Source of the DNA: Stramenopiles sp. TOSAG23-3 | Taxonomy: Eukaryota; Sar | NCBI GenBank assembly: GCA_900128585.1 | Contig: LT642445.1 | Location: 1-17,620, forward strand | Direction: 5' to 3' | DNA length: 17,620 nt | In this document: positions 8,168-16,064 of the stretch, in pieces | Layout: each line of letters opens with the position of its first letter | Position numbering within the stretch: the first letter of the stretch is position 1 | Made by a program: the position numbers and the translations under genes | The notes under the pieces: generated by a model | Told to the model about the DNA's origin: nothing | The model's database searches: none | Seen by the model: the letters and a program-made list of their open reading frames with translations, nothing else

Positions 8168-8190
8168 GTACCTGTACCAGGTACAGGTAC
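8168..8190. repeat. GTACC-type palindrome
   Basis: Eleven-base arms, GTACCTGTACC and GGTACAGGTAC, face each other across a single A at 8179, a perfect inverted repeat able to form a cruciform. The same CAGGTAC/GGTACC vocabulary fills the larger tract at 17049-17208, so the two are probably related low-complexity elements. Confidence 0.7.
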
Positions 8191-8250
8191 GGGGACTTTT
8201 TTATTTACCGGTTCCATTGTATCCATACAGCAGGGACTATTTTTTTAGTA

Positions 8251-8294
8251 GTTAAAATTTATCGTCTTCACATAATATACTGCGAACTTATCTC
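8251..8294. repeat. Fragment of the MITE-like family downstream of the EF-hand gene
   Basis: The words TTATCGTCTTCACATA and ATACTGCGAACTTATCTC match, with small changes, two parts of the 6691-6907 element (TTATCTTCTTCACATA at 6721-6736 and the TACTGCGAACTTAT stretch near 6796). The sequence between them in the full element is missing. No GGCTGTT end is present, so this is an internally deleted, end-less relic. Confidence 0.6.
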
Positions 8295-8352
8295 ATATAG
8301 TTACTTATAATTTGTTTTCAACTTTACTACTGCAAATTTCTCATCCACCATC

Positions 8353-11300
8353 TTACTCTGTTTCAAACTTCATCGAACATTTCAAACGAGTGCCTAGCTG
8401 TATGACGATATCCCCACTCGTGCTTGAGCTTCTTTGCGCTTGCTGAATGCCCAGGCGCTTTTCAAATGTTGACAGGAGGAACATTAATTCAAAAAAGTTG
8501 CGCCGTTCCTGGGGCGAGGCTGTCTTTTCAAGAAATTCCCCGACGGTGCCGCTTCCAGCAACCGGGAGACCAACCAAAGCGTGGGAGTGTCCGGCGGGAG
8601 CTGCAGCCTCTTGGATGGCATCGCCCAAACCGTGGGTCCAGTCATAGAAGAGACCGGTGCTCCACTTACCTGCATCTTTTCCTTTTCGTTTCAAGGGCAC
8701 TTGGGTCGTCAAGGCGCGGCTTCCTCTGGCGGTTTTCTCACGACGACTGCTTCTGTCTTCATCATCGTACGCAAACGCCTCCAAAAATTCTGAATAGTTT
8801 ATCTTACCGTCAAAGTCTGAATCGTAACGGTCAATGATAAGCTCTACGTCCATGTCTGTCAATGGAAAACCCAGGCTTCCCATCGCAGTTTTGAAGTCTT
8901 TGGGCCCAATTTTCCCAGTGCCAGATGTGTCAAACCACTCAAACTGCTCGGAAAACTTCACGCCTTCCCGATTCTTTGCCTGTATCAGTTTCTTCAGGCG
9001 CTTTTCGATGGATTTGATATCGCCCTTATCCAGTGAAGCGAAACGGCAAAAATCAAGGTACCCGATGCGGCCGTTGCTGGAGTGGTCGAATTGGTGGAGA
9101 AGCCACTTCATCTCTTCGTTTGTCAAGTCCCAGCCCTGCTCATTCGCCACTTGTGCGAAATCTGACTTCGATATTTCTCCCGAACCCGAGGTATCGTAAT
9201 CTTTGAACTCGCTGCGCAGATCGAGGTGCCGCCCCTTCTCCTTTGAGTACAACGTTGCACGGGCACGAATTTTACGACGAAGTCTTTGGGCCATATCTTG
9301 CCTTCCTTTCTCCCTCCCGTGCGGTGAAACTGCTTTGAGGAAGGCTTTGTAGTCGACTTGATCTTTCTCACCATTGCCGAATTGCTTTGCAAGGGCGTGC
9401 ACTTGGTCGCGGCTTAAACGATTCAACCCCAGGTCTTTCAATGCGACCACAAAATCTCGGGTTTTGACTGCTCCTTCCAGGTCCTCGTCGAACGCTTCGA
9501 ACACTTCTAAGATTTCCATTTCATCCGGCGTTTTCCCCAAAGACTTCACAAAGTCACCTTGGGCTTTTCGCAGCAATTTTTGCTCTTTTGTGCCGCCTTT
9601 GACTGCCCCGGTGGTGGCTTTCGAAAAGGTGCGCAAAAACTGACGATAGTCGACAGCTTTCTCCTCTCTGTCTTCGAATTTTCGGCACAAAGCCTTGAAC
9701 TCGGTATCGGACAGGCCGGCATCTAATTCTGCTCTTATCACCGAGCGAAACCGAGCGGTCGGGATAAACCCAGACCCGCTTCCGTCCTCCTCTTCAAAAG
9801 CGCTGCGGACGTCATCCAAGTAGCCCCCGTTCGCGCACGTGATGAATGCCTCTTGAACCTTTTTGGAAACTTTATCCTGGTCGCGAGCCATGTCCGAGGA
9901 TGAACTCTCTGAATCTATTCCCATTTCTTCCAAAAACATGTCGTAGTCCACTTCGCGACGGTTTTCTTTGCTGGCGAATTTTTTTGAAAGGTGGGCTACG
10001 TCCCTACTAGAGAGTTCAAAGCCTAAGTCTTTGATGGAGTTTTCGAAGTCCTTCGTGCTTACCACTCCGTCTTTCCCACCGTTTGATTCTATTGTATCGA
10101 TAATATCGTTCTCGTTGCCTTTGGCTTTCATCTTTTTTACAGCACGCTTTGCCTTTCTCACAGCACTCCCAGCGTCATCATCCCTGCTATTAGCGGACTT
10201 TTCCCGGCTTCTACTGTCCCTAGAAGAACTCTCTTTGTACCCATGTTTTTCGCAAAATCGAGAAAATTCCCGAATATCTATGCGCCCGTCGTCGTTGACA
10301 TCAAACGAATCGAACAACCGGTCGTTCTCTTCGCGCGTCAGGTCCACGTCCATATCAGAAAGCGCGTCTTTGAACTGACTGCGTTTAATGTAACCCAAAT
10401 CTTTTGTATCGATCATCTCAAAGATGCTTCGAATACTTCGGGCTTCGCCTTCGCTGACGGCGTCTTTGAACTGGTCCGCAAGCTTGTCTTCTATATCCTT
10501 GATTCCCCGAGAAGCCTTCCCCAACTTACCGAGCTTCCGGCCCGACGCCCTTCTATCCGACTTGCTCTTTCCAAAGCGCCCCCCACGAGGTTTCGGGCGC
10601 TTGTACCCATGCTTTTTGCAAAATGCTAGGAATTCGTCGTAGTCGATTTGACCATCTTCATCAGCGTGCATAAATTCGTGCAAAACAGACTTTAAATCGG
10701 TTCGTGAAATTCCCATATCAAGATCTTTAGTGATCGCCGTTATGAACTGCCGCTCGCTGATGTGCCCGGCATCGATCTCGTCCATTCGTTCAAAAACTTC
10801 TTCCAGGTCCAGCATATCGCCATCGCGGACCATGTCTTTGAAACTGTCCGCGATCTTGTCCGCAAATTTCTCTAAGTCCCTGCCGGAAGCCCGTTTTTTG
10901 AACCTGTTGTTAGACGACCGGTTTGATTTTTTATTCCCTTTGGTGTCAGATTCTTCGTCGCTGTCTTCCCTAGACCTCCTGGATCGCCTACTTTTGCGCC
11001 TGTCGTCCTCGAGATCACTTTCTTCGGAATCGGACGCTCTTTTCTTTTTGTTTGATTTGCTGCTGCTCTCTGTCATGGTCAGCTTGTAAAAGTCGTCCAC
11101 CGAAATTTTCCCCTTGTCATCTTCTAATTCTTCGAGCACTTCTTCCATATCGCTTTTGGTTGCGTTCAGCTTGACTGCCTTCAATATGGTTTTCAAATCG
11201 CGGGTGGCTATCATTTTGGTTCGTGAATTTTCCTTCCGCTCGATGAACTTGTCCAGCTTGTCCAAGCTCACTTCTTCCAAAGCCTCTGCGACCCGTTTCG

Positions 11301-12945
11301 TCGCTCCAAGGCGCTTTCTACCTTTGCCTGATTTCTTTGGCTTTTTCTTTTTTGCGAAAGCAAGAAATTCGTCCAACTCAATCGAACCGCTGCCGTCTTG
11401 GTCCAGCTCTTTCTGCAGCGCTCTTACTTGCCGTTTGTCCAGCCCAGCGCCGATGTCTTTCATGGCCTGTTTAAACTCCGACGTGGTTATTTTCCCGTTC
11501 TGTTTCGTGTCGAACTCTTCAAACACATCTATTAGATCTTCCGTAGAAAATCCCTTAAATATGTTCTGAAGGGCTTTTGTCTCGGGGTGCTCCATAACGT
11601 CGTCCTCATCGTCGTCCGAGCTTGAAGACGCACGTTTCTTCCTGCCCTTGGCTTTGGCCTTCGAGTATCCTCTCGGCATTTTTTTTGCCTTGCAAAAGGA
11701 TATGAAATCGTTGTACTTTATCTCCTCCTCGTATTTAGGGTCAAATGCTTCCATTATTTCGTCCACTTCAGACTCCCTAAGTGCCGGCATTAACCTCCCC
11801 AAGATTTTCATAAATTTGATCGATTTGATGTACCCGTCCCCAGTCGAATCTTTGGCCTTAAACTCTTTCAGGACTTTTCTCTCGTGCAGGTCTTCAAACG
11901 CCTTGAAGACTTTCTTTTCAACCTTTTTCGAAATCTGAGAACTGTCGGATTCGTCGTCATCGCTATCCCCATAGCTTTCTCGGTCCGCATCACCAAAGAA
12001 GTAAGAAACAAAGTTTTGGACGCTAATGTACCCAGAGTCATCCATAGCGATACGCTGGACCAGCCTTTTTGCCTCTGTGTCCATTACCACGATGCCGTAT
12101 TGCGCTTTTAGCCCTTTGCGCAAGTCTTTCGCGTCGATCTTGTTTTTTTTCCGCCTGTCCATTTTGTTGTAAAATTTTCTCAGATTTTTTTCTGTCTTCA
12201 CAGAATTCTTAATCTTTGATTGCAGTTGCTTTGAGAACTTGTCAATGTCCGTCCCATGCATGCTGCCGCGACGGCCAACTTTTTTTACGTACTGCGCCGC
12301 GGTGTAATTCATAAACTTCTTGTAGTCGATGTATCCTCTCCGGGAGCCTTGGAAGTGTTTTGCAATGGCCTTCATAATCTGCTTCGAAAAATCAAACCCC
12401 AATTCTTCCAGGCGGCTTTGAAAATCAGACGTTTTTGTGAGCCCGTGGCTGTTGCTTGGAAATCCTTTCTTCATTTTACGCTTGGCATCTTCCTTCGAGG
12501 TGTAAAGCATATGGACCTGCCCCGCGATTTCCTCCTGGACAGTGACGTCTAATTCGTCTTTGTCGGCCTCGTCCTCGTCGGTGTCCGACAAGTGACGACG
12601 ACCCTTCGTCTTTTTCTTCTTCTTCTTCGCGAAGCTTCCATCGTCCAGAAGATCTACAAAGTGTGCGACGAACTTGCTGGGATCGACCCCTTTACCACGA
12701 TGATCGAACTCTTCTACCAAAACGTCCACTTCCTCCTCGTCCAACTTAATCTTCAGCTTGCCGAGCCCCTTCTCAAAGTTACTCTGTTCAACGTACTGTT
12801 TACCACGCTTCTTTAAGCGTTCGAACACATTCGTCGCGTCCGATTCAAACGTGTCGCTGTCTTCAAATTCTTCCTCTAAAATTTGCATCACAGTCTCCGA
12901 CACGCTCTCCATATCAGTAGCTCTCTTTCTTCTGGAACGACTCAT
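8353..12945 (-). CDS. Giant EF-hand repeat protein, about 13 EF-hand pairs (1530 aa)
   Basis: Seen: a chain of paired helix-loop-helix units from about residue 40 to 1391, joined by Ser/Arg/Lys- and Asp/Glu-rich linkers (for example 430-452, 626-687, 778-812, 902-945). Some loops are canonical: DQDGSGSIELDE (515-526), DVNDDGRIDIRE (882-893), DSDFDGKINYSE (1375-1386); others (479, 1251, 1287, 1339) are near-canonical. Many first or second loops have lost ligands (FDPKYEEEIKYNDF at 401, FEDREEKAVDYRQF at 1090). Several units end in F-x-x-F-C/A-x-K-(K/H) (FISFCKAKK, FLAFAKKKK, FLAFCKKHG, FSRFCEKHG). The tail 1392-1530 is not EF-hand and contains a conserved-looking helix (RRNFFELMFLLSTFEKRLG). 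Inference: a cytoplasmic or cytoskeletal calcium sensor or scaffold. There is no signal peptide or membrane segment. The start is the first ATG, MSRSRRKR. Head-to-head with the KLDKH-repeat gene. Confidence 0.93.
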   Translation of the reverse strand: MSRSRRKRATDMESVSETVMQILEEEFEDSDTFESDATNVFERLKKRGKQYVEQSNFEKGLGKLKIKLDEEEVDVLVEEFDHRGKGVDPSKFVAHFVDLLDDGSFAKKKKKKTKGRRHLSDTDEDEADKDELDVTVQEEIAGQVHMLYTSKEDAKRKMKKGFPSNSHGLTKTSDFQSRLEELGFDFSKQIMKAIAKHFQGSRRGYIDYKKFMNYTAAQYVKKVGRRGSMHGTDIDKFSKQLQSKIKNSVKTEKNLRKFYNKMDRRKKNKIDAKDLRKGLKAQYGIVVMDTEAKRLVQRIAMDDSGYISVQNFVSYFFGDADRESYGDSDDDESDSSQISKKVEKKVFKAFEDLHERKVLKEFKAKDSTGDGYIKSIKFMKILGRLMPALRESEVDEIMEAFDPKYEEEIKYNDFISFCKAKKMPRGYSKAKAKGRKKRASSSSDDDEDDVMEHPETKALQNIFKGFSTEDLIDVFEEFDTKQNGKITTSEFKQAMKDIGAGLDKRQVRALQKELDQDGSGSIELDEFLAFAKKKKPKKSGKGRKRLGATKRVAEALEEVSLDKLDKFIERKENSRTKMIATRDLKTILKAVKLNATKSDMEEVLEELEDDKGKISVDDFYKLTMTESSSKSNKKKRASDSEESDLEDDRRKSRRSRRSREDSDEESDTKGNKKSNRSSNNRFKKRASGRDLEKFADKIADSFKDMVRDGDMLDLEEVFERMDEIDAGHISERQFITAITKDLDMGISRTDLKSVLHEFMHADEDGQIDYDEFLAFCKKHGYKRPKPRGGRFGKSKSDRRASGRKLGKLGKASRGIKDIEDKLADQFKDAVSEGEARSIRSIFEMIDTKDLGYIKRSQFKDALSDMDVDLTREENDRLFDSFDVNDDGRIDIREFSRFCEKHGYKESSSRDSRSREKSANSRDDDAGSAVRKAKRAVKKMKAKGNENDIIDTIESNGGKDGVVSTKDFENSIKDLGFELSSRDVAHLSKKFASKENRREVDYDMFLEEMGIDSESSSSDMARDQDKVSKKVQEAFITCANGGYLDDVRSAFEEEDGSGSGFIPTARFRSVIRAELDAGLSDTEFKALCRKFEDREEKAVDYRQFLRTFSKATTGAVKGGTKEQKLLRKAQGDFVKSLGKTPDEMEILEVFEAFDEDLEGAVKTRDFVVALKDLGLNRLSRDQVHALAKQFGNGEKDQVDYKAFLKAVSPHGREKGRQDMAQRLRRKIRARATLYSKEKGRHLDLRSEFKDYDTSGSGEISKSDFAQVANEQGWDLTNEEMKWLLHQFDHSSNGRIGYLDFCRFASLDKGDIKSIEKRLKKLIQAKNREGVKFSEQFEWFDTSGTGKIGPKDFKTAMGSLGFPLTDMDVELIIDRYDSDFDGKINYSEFLEAFAYDDEDRSSRREKTARGSRALTTQVPLKRKGKDAGKWSTGLFYDWTHGLGDAIQEAAAPAGHSHALVGLPVAGSGTVGEFLEKTASPQERRNFFELMFLLSTFEKRLGIQQAQRSSSTSGDIVIQLGTRLKCSMKFETE
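8773..12828 (-). repeat. Coding array of about 13 diverged EF-hand-pair units
   Basis: Units of about 75-90 residues lie at approximate residues 42-96, 138-217, 236-317, 340-418, 457-530, 552-620, 688-776, 816-898, 924-1005, 1022-1107, 1125-1205, 1215-1303 and 1306-1391. The shared pattern is a first loop, a helix ending in (D/S)(L/I)G, then a second loop followed by (V/I)DY..F. Spacing is irregular because of the linkers, and sequence identity between units is low, so the duplications are old. The last two units are nearly contiguous and keep the best loops. Confidence 0.8.
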
Positions 12946-14308
12946 TCTCGTCGTCCTTCCTTGCTTAAGTTTATTTCTCGAAACACGGCCTTAATTTTCT
13001 TTGGAAACGTTTCCACGCAGCCCTTAACGTTTTGTCTAATTAATTTCGTTTCTCTCACAACTTAATGAATAACTATATCGTGAAATATTTGTTTCTCTTT
13101 TCCTACTTTTGAACTTGTTACGTTTGATTTATCGATACCGTTTTTTACACGTAGATTTTTGTTAGAAGAAAGAGTGTCGTTGTTGGTTCGTTGAAAACAT
13201 TACAGTTTAAATGAGAAGAAGTTTGCTTGGCTTGTCGGTCGTCGCTCGGTCGGTTGAAATGAATTGGATGATAGATGATAGATCGATGGGGGTGGTGTTG
13301 GTTGTTGTGTTGTTATTTTTTACATAAACATACGACCACCAAATAATAAACGATCAAAATGAAAAGGGAAGAAAGGGAAAGTAGTAACGGGAGAACGGGA
13401 GGGGGGTAGAAGGGAAAATAGTTCAAATATTAATGCTGTGTGTATGTAATTAAAAAGGCAGAATTTTAACGATTTTTTTTTTTCAATTTTGTTGTTATTA
13501 CTATACTAAACCCTTTTTCCTATAAAAATAGAATAAAGAAACAATTGATTTTGTAGTTCATATTATTTAGTAGTACATCAAAATTGAAATTTTTATAATA
13601 ATTCCTATGTGATTAATACATTAAATTTTAACTAATTTGATTTAATTTGAAAAATACAAACGGTTCCTATACTATATGCCTGTATTATATTTAATACATA
13701 TAGAGAGCATCAAAATAACAACAACAACAAAATCAATCCAAAAAAAAAAAAACTCTCTTCTTCTCTCTGGCGTTTCAAGTGAATGCTGTATCTATGTATT
13801 AAATATAGTGGGTGAAATTATTTTTATTTATTTAGCTTCATAACAGAAATAAGGAAAAAATAATTTAAAATCTCTCTGCTGTTTCTGTTTATATTTTTAT
13901 TTTAATACTATTTTTATCTTTTAAAATTATAATATTCTATCTCTTCTTTTCTTCTTCTCCTTATTATTATATTATATTATTTTTTTTTTTCGCGATTTTG
14001 TTGTTGCTTCTTTTTTTCTTTCTTCTTCTTGCTTATTATAGTCGTAGTAATAATAGTAGACGACGACTCTATTCACATTTTATTATTACTTACATTATTA
14101 TTACTGACCGCGATGTAAAATATTTTTATTATTATTATTCGTTGGCATTTTATTATTAGGACATTTTACAGTTAGGCATTGTGCGCAGTATAAATATTCA
14201 ATTACGGAAGAAACCGTCGTGTTTGATAACATTAGCGTGTTTAAAAATTGTAGATAGATATAGACGATTGGAGGTTGGTAACGGTTGCGAAATTTCGAAC
14301 GCGTTGGC
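12946..14308. promoter_or_regulatory. 1363 bp divergent promoter region (EF-hand gene / KLDKH-repeat gene)
   Basis: This is the longest gene-free stretch. It must carry promoters for both flanking genes. From left to right: moderately mixed sequence to about 13080; G/T-rich stretches (GGTCGTCGCTCGGTCGG near 13235-13255, GGGGGTGGTGTTGGTTG near 13290); purine-rich AGGGAAAGTAG with a G-run near 13370-13415; AT-rich filler 13430-13730; an A-run at 13739-13751; then CTT/TTA microsatellites with a T-run at 13980-13990 up to about 14100. No reading frame is credible, and the GGCTGTT family is absent. Confidence 0.5.
13935..14110. repeat. CTT/TTA/TTC microsatellite cluster
   Basis: Consecutive simple runs: TCTTCTTTTCTTCTTCTCC, then TTATTATTATATTATATTA, an 11-base T-run, TTTCTTTCTTCTTCTTGC, TAATAATAGTAGACGACGAC and finally ATTATTATTACT. 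It is slippage-prone low-complexity DNA in the upstream region of the KLDKH-repeat gene. Confidence 0.7.
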
Positions 14309-15367
14309 ATGGTCCGGAGGAGGAGGAAAAAGTCGGGTGGAGGGAGGCGAGTGACACAGCAGTGGCAGGTGGAGGAAAATGCGGCGTACGCACGGGCGTC
14401 TAAGAATTTGTACGAGCTGACCATGAACAATCACGTGAGCAACATAAGTTGGTATGATTCGGCGTGCTACGAAGCGAGAAAGTTGGCCCAGAAAAAGAAA
14501 TGTGTCAAGATAAGGGCAATCAAAGCTGGGATTGCAAAGGGGAGCAAGGGGGTGTCCGTGATGAACAAGGACGTTATAGGACCAATAGATATGAAGAAAA
14601 CGTCGACCCTCCAACTGCACCATATTTTTGAAGTATCAAAGAAGCACAAATGGATGGTGGACACAGCGAAAAGCGCAATCAAGACAAAGTTAGACAAGCA
14701 TGTCGCAGAACGGCTAAAGATAGCGCAGCGCAAAAACCGCGACATGCACCCAGACATACCCGACCTCCCCTTCGCGATAAAGAATCACGCCACGAGACGG
14801 CAGGCCAAGTCCTGGCATTTAACAAACCAGGAGCTGAAGCACCTGGTGAAGACGGCGAAGCCAGCAGTGGACGCCAAATTAGACAAACACCAAGAGGCTG
14901 ATTTAGAGAGATCCCTGCAGACAAAAGACTTGCACCCAGAGTTTGATTTTCCGTTGGCCGCAAAAAATTATGCGTCCAGGCGAGAGGTCACGGGGTGGGA
15001 CAGATCCGCCAAGAAACTGAAAGAGTTGTGCAGGACCGCCTCCGCGGGGACCATCACGAAGCTGGACAAACATTGGGAAGCTCGTTTGGACGAGATTAAG
15101 GCAAAGGCAAAAAACCCAGACGTTCACCCAGGATTTCCGCAGTTTCCGATGACCATAAAGAACCATGCTAGCCACAATGAGGTCGCTGGGTGGGAGTACG
15201 ATTGGAACAAGCTTCAGCGACTTTGCGACACTGCCACCGTGCAAATAGACAGCAAATGGGATTCAAAGAACATTCTTATCCCGGACAAGTTCAAGCGACC
15301 AGCGAGCAGTCAGAGGAAAAAACCCAAACGCAAGAAGAGGGGGAAAGGCCGTGCAACCGCGCGGTAG
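14309..15367 (+). CDS. Basic tandem-repeat protein with KLDKH motif (352 aa), unknown family
   Basis: No family recognised. Seen: a very basic N-terminus (MVRRRRKKSGGGRR); three clear tandem units (residues 120-182, 183-243, 244-308), preceded by one or two decayed ones and followed by a broken start of another; and a basic C-terminus (KKPKRKKRGKGRA). Each unit runs: small residues, KLDKH, a charged helix, (M/L/V)HP(D/E/G), a short Phe/Pro segment, (I/A)KN(H/Y)A, a Trp about 8-10 residues later, then a leucine-rich helix ending in (K/R/D)T. The basic ends suggest nuclear localisation or nucleic-acid binding (inference). Start: ATG 14309; the frame extends upstream to 14285 only through TTG. 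The gene converges with the 258-aa gene and lies head-to-head with the EF-hand gene. Confidence 0.85.
   Translation: MVRRRRKKSGGGRRVTQQWQVEENAAYARASKNLYELTMNNHVSNISWYDSACYEARKLAQKKKCVKIRAIKAGIAKGSKGVSVMNKDVIGPIDMKKTSTLQLHHIFEVSKKHKWMVDTAKSAIKTKLDKHVAERLKIAQRKNRDMHPDIPDLPFAIKNHATRRQAKSWHLTNQELKHLVKTAKPAVDAKLDKHQEADLERSLQTKDLHPEFDFPLAAKNYASRREVTGWDRSAKKLKELCRTASAGTITKLDKHWEARLDEIKAKAKNPDVHPGFPQFPMTIKNHASHNEVAGWEYDWNKLQRLCDTATVQIDSKWDSKNILIPDKFKRPASSQRKKPKRKKRGKGRATAR
14666..15232 (+). repeat. Three tandem 61-65 residue coding units (KLDKH repeats)
   Basis: Unit boundaries by protein alignment are 14666-14854 (63 residues), 14855-15037 (61) and 15038-15232 (65). Invariant or nearly so: KLDKH at unit position 8-12, HP at about 27-32, KN(H/Y)A at about 37-44, and one Trp. 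At DNA level the units differ at many third positions, so the duplication is not recent. A fourth unit starts at 15233 (ATVQIDSKWDSKN) and is lost after about 13 residues. Confidence 0.85.
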
Positions 15368-15543
15368 TTTGGGTGTACATTTTATGCATATACGTACATG
15401 AAAAAAAACAAAATGCATTAATGCGTACTTTTTGATAGATTTATTTTGCATTTTTTTCCCCTATTTTGAGTGGTTTAACATCAAAAATTGTTGAAACATT
15501 TACTTTTAGAAAAGTTATTAGATAAAAACAATTTCAGACAATT

Positions 15544-15930
15544 AAAAACAAGAAAATTGGCTGTTGTTATTTAAGTAATTAAAATAATTAATAAAAACTG
15601 ATGAATTTTAGGCTTTTTTTTATTGTAAAAATTTACTTCGTAATTCGACTCTTACGAATTACCTTTTTATTAAAAACAAAAACAAAAAATTGGCTGTTGT
15701 TTGAGTAATTAAAATTTAATTCACGCGAAAGTGAATCTGCTCCTTTTGTCCATTAAAGGTTTACGTTCCTTCATATACTGCGAACTTATCTCTGACCTTT
15801 TTATTAATTCAAGAAAATTGGCTGTTATTTAAGTAATTAAAATTAATGTACTGCGAACTGAAATCTACTAAACATTCGATGTTTACATTCCTTCATGTAC
15901 TGCGAACTTATCTTTGCTCTTGTGGTTTTA
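15544..15930 (+). repeat. Direct array of three GGCTGTT-family element ends
   Basis: Three direct copies of the end sequence A(A)AATTGGCTGTT start near 15544, 15672 and 15810. Copy one (15544-15584) is followed by unrelated AT-rich sequence. Copy two continues into the internal block 15724-15794, nearly identical to 6742-6814. Copy three continues with TAATGTACTGCGAACTGAAA, matching the right end of the 6691-6907 element read in reverse, then a second TACTGCGAACTTATCT. No opposing AACAGCC end is present, so these are nested or truncated insertions, not intact elements. Confidence 0.7.
15724..15794 (+). repeat. Internal MITE block shared with 6742-6814
   Basis: It runs from CGCGAAAGTGAATCTGCTCC through GTTTACGTTCC to TACTGCGAACTTATCTCTG. 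Against 6742-6814 I find only a two-base length difference (CCTT versus CCTTTT) and one T/C change. That closeness, inside spacers that otherwise share nothing, points to relatively recent copying. Confidence 0.8.
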
Positions 15931-16064
15931 CTAATCCTTTTTATTAAAATTTAAACACGAAATAATTGTTTTTAAAACTTCACCAGAAGCATTGGTAGGC
16001 CACACGCTCACACACTGCTTTTAATGTTTTTTGCAAATTTTACCCCGTCGGCGGTTGATCCTGT

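Larger units (their letters stand above)
7995..8352. other. Spacer between the F-box/SUKH gene and the EF-hand gene
   Basis: 358 bp, upstream of the F-box gene and downstream of the EF-hand gene. It contains a pyrimidine-rich tract (about 8125-8160), a near-perfect GTACC palindrome (8168-8190) and a fragment of the MITE-like family (8251-8294). No gene was seen. Confidence 0.55.
15368..16064. other. Convergent spacer filled with MITE-family copies
   Basis: 697 bp of AT-rich DNA between the 3' ends of the KLDKH-repeat gene and the 258-aa gene. The middle 400 bp is a cluster of three copies of the GGCTGTT repeat family in the same orientation. The outer parts are plain AT-rich 3' flanks. No gene was seen. 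Confidence 0.6.

Noticed and set aside
11114-11569. Ser/Phe-rich plus-strand frames opposite the EF-hand gene
   Set aside because: They are antisense shadows of acidic/lysine-rich codons (GAA, GAC, AAG read backwards give TTC, GTC, CTT).
8353-12945. A calcium-dependent protein kinase or myosin-type motor with EF-hands
   Set aside because: No kinase (HRD, DFG) or P-loop motif is present anywhere in the 1530 residues.
14198-14623. 141-residue minus-strand frame overlapping the start of the KLDKH-repeat gene
   Set aside because: It is antisense to a well-supported repeat-coding frame and its product has no repeat structure or family.
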